Below are positions 59,499 through 64,000 of a stretch of 64,000 nucleotides of DNA, in pieces; position 1 is the stretch's first letter, and each line of letters opens with the position of its first letter. The DNA lies in contig CAVYNA010000002.1 in assembly GCA_963769765.1 (NCBI GenBank), forward strand, positions 124,001-188,000, given 5' to 3'. Below the pieces are notes generated by a model. The model saw only the letters and a list, made by a program, of their open reading frames with translations. It did no database searches and was not told the origin of the DNA. A program made the position numbers and the translations under genes. This DNA is from Bog-756 sp963769765 (GTDB lineage: Bacteria > Actinomycetota > Acidimicrobiia > Acidimicrobiales > RAAP-2).

Positions 59499-60412
59499 CC
59501 GAGTCGCACCGTCGGTCGCGGCGGGGGCATGGGATCGAACTCCTTGAACCGGCGGACCCGGTTGCCCCGCAGGACGCACTGGAGCTCCGCGTCACCCTCC
59601 CCGAGCGCGCGCTCCCAGCACTGGAGGGAGGCCCCGTGGAGCGCGTCGCCACCGAGCTGACCGCGGACCCGCTCGCGGGCGAGTCGGCGCACGACGATCT
59701 GGGCCCGGACCACCTGTTCGATCTCCTGCCCGGCGAGCTGTGTTCCCCAACCGAGGCTGTTTCCCTCAGTCAGGAAGGCGGTGATGCACGACGCCCAGAT
59801 CCGCACCGACGAGAGCGACACCGCGACGGAGACCGGTGCGTAGCCCGCCTCGATGAGCTTCGCGAGGCGCTGGCCGGCGAGGTAGGTGGTCCAGGGGGGC
59901 CCGGCGGCACCGGCATCGGCATCTCCACCTGGCGTCGGTGCGTCGGCGACCCGTACGGCGGTTCCCTGCACCCGGAACTCGAGGACCCCCATGTCGCTCA
60001 GCTGTTGCGTCGTGTCCACGACACCGACCACGCCGTGCCCCCCGAGGGCGGTGGTCTCTTCGAGCATGCGCCGGTAGGCCGAGGTGAACCCCTCCGACCA
60101 CGCGTCCTCGAGCCACGACTGCTCGTAGTTCTGGCCCCACGAGCGATGCTCGGCGGAGACCATCCCGTGCGGGCACTGCCAGGACTCCGAGTACGCACCC
60201 GCGGCGGGCCCGGTACCGGAGGGACCGAACGCGTTGGACAGCGCCCCGTACCACTGCCACTGCATGACGCAGAATCCCTGGACGTAGCCGAGCGGCTCGA
60301 GGCCCATCTGCAGGCAGGCGGCGAAATCGGGAACGGTCAAGGCGGAAGTGAACGCGCCTTGGCCGAAACGGCGATCGGCTGCCTCCGGGAGATCGGCGGG
60401 CGAGCTGCCCAT
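59495..60412 (-). CDS. Divergent YbjQ/DUF74-like double-domain protein
   Basis: A 305-residue protein, the most diverged of three neighbours. The first domain (TSALTVPDFAACLQMGLEPLGYVQG) contains Trp-rich insertions (WQWYGALSNAF, SESWQCPHGMVSAEHRSWGQNYEQSW) before the conserved GGHGVVGVVDTTQQ turn and VLEFRVQGTAVRV strand. The second (TTYLAGQRLAKLIEAGYAPVSVAVS) has lost the GVVGV motif, reading GGDALHGASLQ. Its ATG shares one base with the upstream stop (TGATG). The family match is by the shared domain pattern with the other two proteins and is moderately sure. Confidence 0.75.
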   Translation of the reverse strand: MGSSPADLPEAADRRFGQGAFTSALTVPDFAACLQMGLEPLGYVQGFCVMQWQWYGALSNAFGPSGTGPAAGAYSESWQCPHGMVSAEHRSWGQNYEQSWLEDAWSEGFTSAYRRMLEETTALGGHGVVGVVDTTQQLSDMGVLEFRVQGTAVRVADAPTPGGDADAGAAGPPWTTYLAGQRLAKLIEAGYAPVSVAVSLSSVRIWASCITAFLTEGNSLGWGTQLAGQEIEQVVRAQIVVRRLARERVRGQLGGDALHGASLQCWERALGEGDAELQCVLRGNRVRRFKEFDPMPPPRPTVRLG

Positions 60413-61233
60413 CAGTTGTCGAGCGAGACGATCGTCAAGGGAGTGGGGAGCGTGACCGGCGCACCGGTGCGCGTCACCGCGGTGCCGAGCGAGAGGAATT
60501 CGATGGTGTGGCTGCCCCACTGGTGGGTCTTCTCCTCGAGCCGGACCCCGACGATGCCGGTCGCGTCGAGCCGGGTGGCCTCGTCTTGCATCCTGGTCAT
60601 CGCGAGCTCGCGGGCCTCGTAGAGCGCCTGGGTGAAGTTGGGGAGCTCGACGTTCTGGCCCGCGGAGCCGAGTGTCTGGCCGAGTCCCCGGTGGGCGATG
60701 TGGTAGACGCAGGTGCCCATCACGAGCGCCTGGGGTACGTGGCCGGTCTGCATCAGCGTCCAGAAGTCCTGGCCGGACAGGTCCGAGGTGAAGGGCTTGC
60801 CGAGCTTGTTCAGGTAGGAGGTCCCGCTCTCCGCTTTGACCGCGGTGCCGACCGCGATGAATTCGGCCGCGTCCTTGCCCCACTCGTAGTAGTTGACGTC
60901 GAGTCGGACGCCGACCACTCCGTCCGCTCCGAGCTCCGCGGCCTCTTCTTCCATGCGGGTCATCGCGAGCTCACGGGCGTTGTACATCGCCTCGGTCAGC
61001 TTGGCGAGCTCCTGGCTCTGTCCCCACTTCCGGGTCTGGATGCCGATGTGGTAGATCGACGACCCCATCACGAAGCCGAGCGGATGGAAGCCGACCTCCT
61101 TGACGAGGAGGAATTCGTTGACCGAGAGGTCGGACGTGAAGAGCCCGTGCTCGAGCTCTGCGAGTCGGTGCTCCGCTCCGGCCGGCAGGTCGTCGGGGAC
61201 CGGCTTCTCCGGATCGTCGGTGCGGTCGGTCAT
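60412..61233 (-). CDS. YbjQ/DUF74-like double-domain protein (putative heavy-metal-binding family)
   Basis: A 273-residue protein made of two similar YbjQ-like domains after a 30-residue acidic N-terminus. Domain 1 is FTSDLSVNEFLLVKEVGFHPLGFVMGSSIYHIG through ADGVVGVRLDVNYYEWGKDAAEFIAVGTAV. Domain 2 is FTSDLSGQDFWTLMQTGHVPQALVMGTCVYHIA through TGIVGVRLEEKTHQWGSHTIEFLSLGTAV (both read in parts). Each carries the AMYNARELAMTRM / ALYEARELAMTRM helix. This is the best-conserved member. It overlaps the gene before it by four bases (ATGA). The biochemical role is unknown. Confidence 0.85.
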   Translation of the reverse strand: MTDRTDDPEKPVPDDLPAGAEHRLAELEHGLFTSDLSVNEFLLVKEVGFHPLGFVMGSSIYHIGIQTRKWGQSQELAKLTEAMYNARELAMTRMEEEAAELGADGVVGVRLDVNYYEWGKDAAEFIAVGTAVKAESGTSYLNKLGKPFTSDLSGQDFWTLMQTGHVPQALVMGTCVYHIAHRGLGQTLGSAGQNVELPNFTQALYEARELAMTRMQDEATRLDATGIVGVRLEEKTHQWGSHTIEFLSLGTAVTRTGAPVTLPTPLTIVSLDN

Positions 61234-61631
61234 GTGCCTCCTCCGATCACGATGCGTTCGAGCGCCTGTCGGACCGCCTGGCTGCCGGCGGCCTCGGTGT
61301 GCAGACCGGCCAACAGACGCGCCAGCCAGGTGTCCATGTCGACCTTCTCACTGCGGATGCGGATGCCGCCGGAGGAGTGTGCGATCGAGCAACGGAGCGA
61401 GGTCCCGTCGACCTCCGCGTCGAATTGGTCTTCTGCGAGGGTGACGTGCAGCGCTTCGACATCGTCGGACTTGCGGAACCGCCCGCCGCTCCGCCTGACG
61501 ACGAGGCCGTCTCCGAGCGCCCCACCGAGCTGGTCGACCAGGACTTTCAACAGGATCCGGACGTCGCCCTGGTCGGCACGGAGCGAGGCCGCCGCCAACT
61601 CGAGGTCGAGGGCATCGTCCGGCCCGTTCAT
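61230..61631 (-). CDS. Unknown protein, first gene of the YbjQ-like operon
   Basis: A 133-residue cytoplasmic alpha/beta protein without recognised domain. An N-terminal helix (ALDLELAAASLRADQGDVRILLKVLVDQLGGAL) precedes a beta-rich middle (EALHVTLAEDQFDAEVDGTSLRCSIAHSSGGIRIRSEKVD) and a C-terminal helix (WLARLLAGLHTEAAGSQAVRQALERIVI). The ATG is 6 nt from a TAGGGT hexamer and has no ribosome binding site, so the operon mRNA is probably leaderless. It overlaps the following YbjQ-like gene and is likely a partner protein. Confidence 0.75.
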   Translation of the reverse strand: MNGPDDALDLELAAASLRADQGDVRILLKVLVDQLGGALGDGLVVRRSGGRFRKSDDVEALHVTLAEDQFDAEVDGTSLRCSIAHSSGGIRIRSEKVDMDTWLARLLAGLHTEAAGSQAVRQALERIVIGGGT

Positions 61632-61637
61632 TTCCGC

Positions 61638-61643
61638 ACCCTA
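61638..61643 (-). promoter_or_regulatory. -10 element (TAGGGT) of the YbjQ-like operon, leaderless
   Basis: TAGGGT on the minus strand ends 6 nt before ATG 61631. Confidence 0.5.
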
Positions 61644-61864
61644 CTGCCCCATTTCCGGTGGGCGCGGTGCGACAGACCGGATCGCCGTGCGAAAGCGGCG
61701 GGACGGTGGCGGCAAGGGTGCGTCGGGTGCCACTCGCGTTTCCAGGCCCGTGGAGCGGATTCGAAGAGAGTTCTCATTTCCGTGTCACGTTGGCTTCATG
61801 TTTCCTCCGTACCCTGCCACTACCGGTCCGTCGAGCAAGGCCCCGCCACCTTGCTCCGGACGTG

Positions 61865-61900
61865 GCGCCTCTACCTGTGCTCCGGCACAGGCAGAGGCGC
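61865..61900 (-). terminator. Terminator hairpin of the Baeyer-Villiger monooxygenase gene
   Basis: GCGCCTCT-A-CCTGTGC and GCACAGG-C-AGAGGCGC form a 15-bp stem with one mismatch and a 4-nt loop, 31 nt after the stop codon. The rest of the 61632-61930 gap shows nothing else. Confidence 0.75.
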
Positions 61901-61930
61901 GCCCGCCGGTCGGCGTGCACCGCGAGACGC

Positions 61931-63388
61931 TCAGGCCAACTGGAACGCGTCGAGGTCGGGCGCCCGCATCTGTTCGCGGAACTTGATGAACGACCACGGC
62001 CACACCGCGGGCAGCCCCCGATCGTCGAGGTACCAGCTCTTGCACCCGGTGACCCAGACGGTGTGCTGTGCAGCGTCCGCCCGCTCTGCTTCGAAGCGGT
62101 CGAGCGCCTCGTGGGTGGCGCAGATCGCGGTGCGCCCGTCGGCGCGGATCTGTTCGATGAGTCGGAGGATGTAGCCGACCTGGAGCTCGGCCACCTCGAT
62201 GAGCGAGAAGTTGCCGACCGGCCCGTTCGGGCCGTTCACCATGAAGAAGTTCGGGAACTCCGGGATCGAGACCGAGAGGTACGCCACCGGTCGCGGGGTC
62301 CACGCCTGTTCGAGGGAGATGCCGTTGCGGCCGACGACCTCCATCGGGCGCATGAACGCGTCGGCCCGGAACCCGGTGGCGAGCACGAGCACGTCGAGCT
62401 CGTGGAGGGATCCGTCCCTCGTCCGTACACCGGACGGCTCGACCGCCTCGATGGCGTCGGTCACGAGCTCGGCGTTGGGGCGCTGGATGGCGTCGTAGAA
62501 GTCGGGTGAGAGGACGAGCCGCTTGCAGGCCGGCCGGTAGTCCGGCCGGAGACGCTCTCGGAGCTCGGGGTCGTGCACGTTGCGCTCGAGGTTCTCGTTG
62601 CAGGCGCGCACCACGTACTCGAGCTCGCGCGAACTGGTGTCCACGACCGCGGTGGCAAAGACGTCGAACAGGTCCGAGAGGTCCTGGCGGAACTTGCGCA
62701 GATGCTCCGGGTGCGTCTCGAAGTCGTCACGGTCCTCGTCGGAGACCGCAGGATTCTCTTGAGGCAGGATCCACTGCGCGGTGCGTTGGAAGAGGCTCAG
62801 CGACGCGACGCGGTCGACCACTGCCGAGACGAGCTGGACCGCAGTCGACCCGGTACCGACGATGCCGAGCCGCGTCCCGTCGAGGACGACGTCGTGGTCC
62901 CAACGCGAGCTGTGGAAGAGGGGACCGGCGAAGCGGTCGAGGCCCTCGATGTCGGGAGTGCGTGGGTGGTGGAGCACTCCGGTCGCCGCGATCACGACGT
63001 CGGCCTCGTCACGGTGGCCCGATGCGGTCGTGACCTGCCAGTTGGTGCCGTCGAACTCGCAGGTGGTGACCTCGTCCCCGAAGCGGATGTGGTCGAGCAC
63101 ACCGTGATCGGCCGCGACCTGCTCGAAGTACGCCTGGATCTCCGGTCCGGGCGAGAAGCGGCGGCTCCAGTCGGCTTTGAGCGCGAACGAGTACGAGTAG
63201 AGGTGCGACGGGACGTCGCAGGAGAGCCCCGGATAGGTGTTCTGGCGCCACGTCCCACCCACGCGGTCGGCCTTCTCGAACGAGACGACATCGGTGATGC
63301 CCGCCTCACGCAGCTTGATGAGGCTGAGGATGCCGGCCATGCCCGCACCGATCACCGCGACCCTGAGCGGGCGGTCCCCAGTTCGCAC
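61931..63388 (-). CDS. Type I Baeyer-Villiger monooxygenase (FAD/NADPH)
   Basis: A 485-residue flavoprotein that inserts oxygen next to a ketone. The FAD site is VAVIGAGMAGILSLIKLREAG, followed by VGGTWRQNTYPGLSCDVPSHLYSYSF. The Baeyer-Villiger fingerprint FxGxxxHxxxWD is complete (FAGPLFHSSRWD), and the NADPH site is LGIVGTGSTAVQLVSAV. The late motif VLATGFRADAFM is also present. GTG 63388 is the likely start; GTG 63406 is close. Related enzymes act on cyclic ketones and sterols, but the substrate is unknown. It is divergent from a truncated SDR gene that could make or use its ketone. Confidence 0.93.
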   Translation of the reverse strand: MRTGDRPLRVAVIGAGMAGILSLIKLREAGITDVVSFEKADRVGGTWRQNTYPGLSCDVPSHLYSYSFALKADWSRRFSPGPEIQAYFEQVAADHGVLDHIRFGDEVTTCEFDGTNWQVTTASGHRDEADVVIAATGVLHHPRTPDIEGLDRFAGPLFHSSRWDHDVVLDGTRLGIVGTGSTAVQLVSAVVDRVASLSLFQRTAQWILPQENPAVSDEDRDDFETHPEHLRKFRQDLSDLFDVFATAVVDTSSRELEYVVRACNENLERNVHDPELRERLRPDYRPACKRLVLSPDFYDAIQRPNAELVTDAIEAVEPSGVRTRDGSLHELDVLVLATGFRADAFMRPMEVVGRNGISLEQAWTPRPVAYLSVSIPEFPNFFMVNGPNGPVGNFSLIEVAELQVGYILRLIEQIRADGRTAICATHEALDRFEAERADAAQHTVWVTGCKSWYLDDRGLPAVWPWSFIKFREQMRAPDLDAFQLA

Positions 63389-63578
63389 GCCGCCATTCCA
63401 CCACACTCGAGAGCCCGTTCCGCAGGCCCGATCGGGACCTGGGGAGGGACGCGATCGTGCGGGGCGACGTGGTGCTCGACCGGCGGCGGCGCCGGAGCGT
63501 TCGAGCGTCCACAATGGACCGCAGGATCCCGAGAGTGTCGGCGCGATCTGGATGGTGAGCCAAGGGGAGGTGTCCGGG

Positions 63579-64000
63579 GTGGAGCGCGAAGCGGCGGTCG
63601 TGATCGGCGGCGCGTCGGGCATCGGCGCGTCCGTCGTCGCGCGCCAGCGGGCCGCTGGCGCCGAGGTGGTGGTGTGGGACATCGGCGGCCCGAACGACGT
63701 GCGCTGCGACATCGCCGATCCCGAGCAGGTCGCGATGGCGGCCGAGGCCACCCTCGACCGTGTCGGCGCCCCGGCGACCGTCACCGTGACCGCGGGCATC
63801 GGCCACAGCGGCTTGCTCGCAGAGGTCGGCGCCGACGAATGGGACCGGATCATGTCGGTCAACGCCCGGGGGGTGTGGCTGGTCATGCGGTCGTTCGTCC
63901 CGGCGATGGTCGAGCGGGGAGGAGGCTCGATCGTGGCCGTCAGCAGCGTCAGCTCTCGCCTGGCCGACGCGACGATGGGCCTCTACTGCGCGTCGAAGGC
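63579..64000 (+). CDS. Short-chain dehydrogenase/reductase, cut by the window end
   Basis: The first 140 residues or so of an SDR are visible. The cofactor motif is VVIGGASGIGASVVARQ (GxxxGIG), an acidic residue after strand 2 (VVWDIGGPNDVRCDIADP) suggests NAD(H) preference, and NARGVWLVM follows. The catalytic Ser and Tyr-Lys are in VAVSSVSSRLADATMGLYCASK. GTG 63579 has AGGGGAGG 8 nt upstream; an in-frame ATG at 63552 is an alternative. It is divergent from the Baeyer-Villiger monooxygenase, a common pairing of alcohol oxidation and ketone oxygenation. Confidence 0.88.
   Translation, partial: MEREAAVVIGGASGIGASVVARQRAAGAEVVVWDIGGPNDVRCDIADPEQVAMAAEATLDRVGAPATVTVTAGIGHSGLLAEVGADEWDRIMSVNARGVWLVMRSFVPAMVERGGGSIVAVSSVSSRLADATMGLYCASK

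Overview
The window is high-GC DNA from an actinobacterium, most likely of the Acidimicrobiia/Acidimicrobiales type. This is inferred from gene content: CarD, ClpC, RadA-DisA, GpgS, two-gene EgtB/EgtD, HemQ, a DUF222-HNH nuclease, and secreted proteins with GYWLVGxDGGVFxFGDA repeats. Several genes lack a ribosome binding site and instead have a TANNNT -10 hexamer 6-8 nt before the start codon, which points to leaderless mRNAs.

Layout. 0-13 kb is mainly housekeeping: two small secreted paralogues, a polyprenyl diphosphate synthase, clpC, a frameshifted secreted repeat protein, then radA, disA, carD, ispD, ispF and a frameshifted rlmB. 13-25.6 kb holds a flavoprotein disulfide reductase, egtB-egtD (ergothioneine), tRNA-Thr(UGU), a LytR_C protein, convergent otsB/otsA (trehalose), a TetR/MFS pair with shared operators, gpgS, and a SAM-riboswitch-controlled thrC-cysO pair. 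25.6-40 kb looks like lipid or xenobiotic metabolism: P450, EthD protein, hexapeptide acyltransferase, patatin, acyl-CoA synthetase and SDR. Mixed in are a PD-(D/E)XK pair, two secreted proteins and a second MFS/TetR pair.

40.6-46.5 kb contains a possible peptide cassette (47-aa peptide, ABC exporter, SAM methyltransferase), an MDR oxidoreductase with its TetR regulator, and tRNA-Ser(UGA) with a duplicated 3' end. 46.6-56 kb carries pheA, the nickel-pincer cofactor genes larB-larC and, separately, hemQ-larE-NIL. Between them lie an HNH nuclease, a lipoprotein FKBP, two acetyltransferases, a Nudix hydrolase and a small Cys-rich protein. 56-64 kb has a CIRCE-controlled groEL, a five-gene overlapping operon containing three double-domain YbjQ-like proteins, a Baeyer-Villiger monooxygenase, and an SDR gene cut by the window end.

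The observations most worth following are the YbjQ-like operon, the SAM riboswitch-thrC-sulfur-carrier pair, the putative peptide/exporter/methyltransferase cassette, the split lar gene set, and a perfect 32-bp palindrome between convergent genes. Reading frames break in the repeat protein, in rlmB and probably in larB. These may be sequence errors and should be checked before any biological reading. All family assignments were made by eye from motifs.
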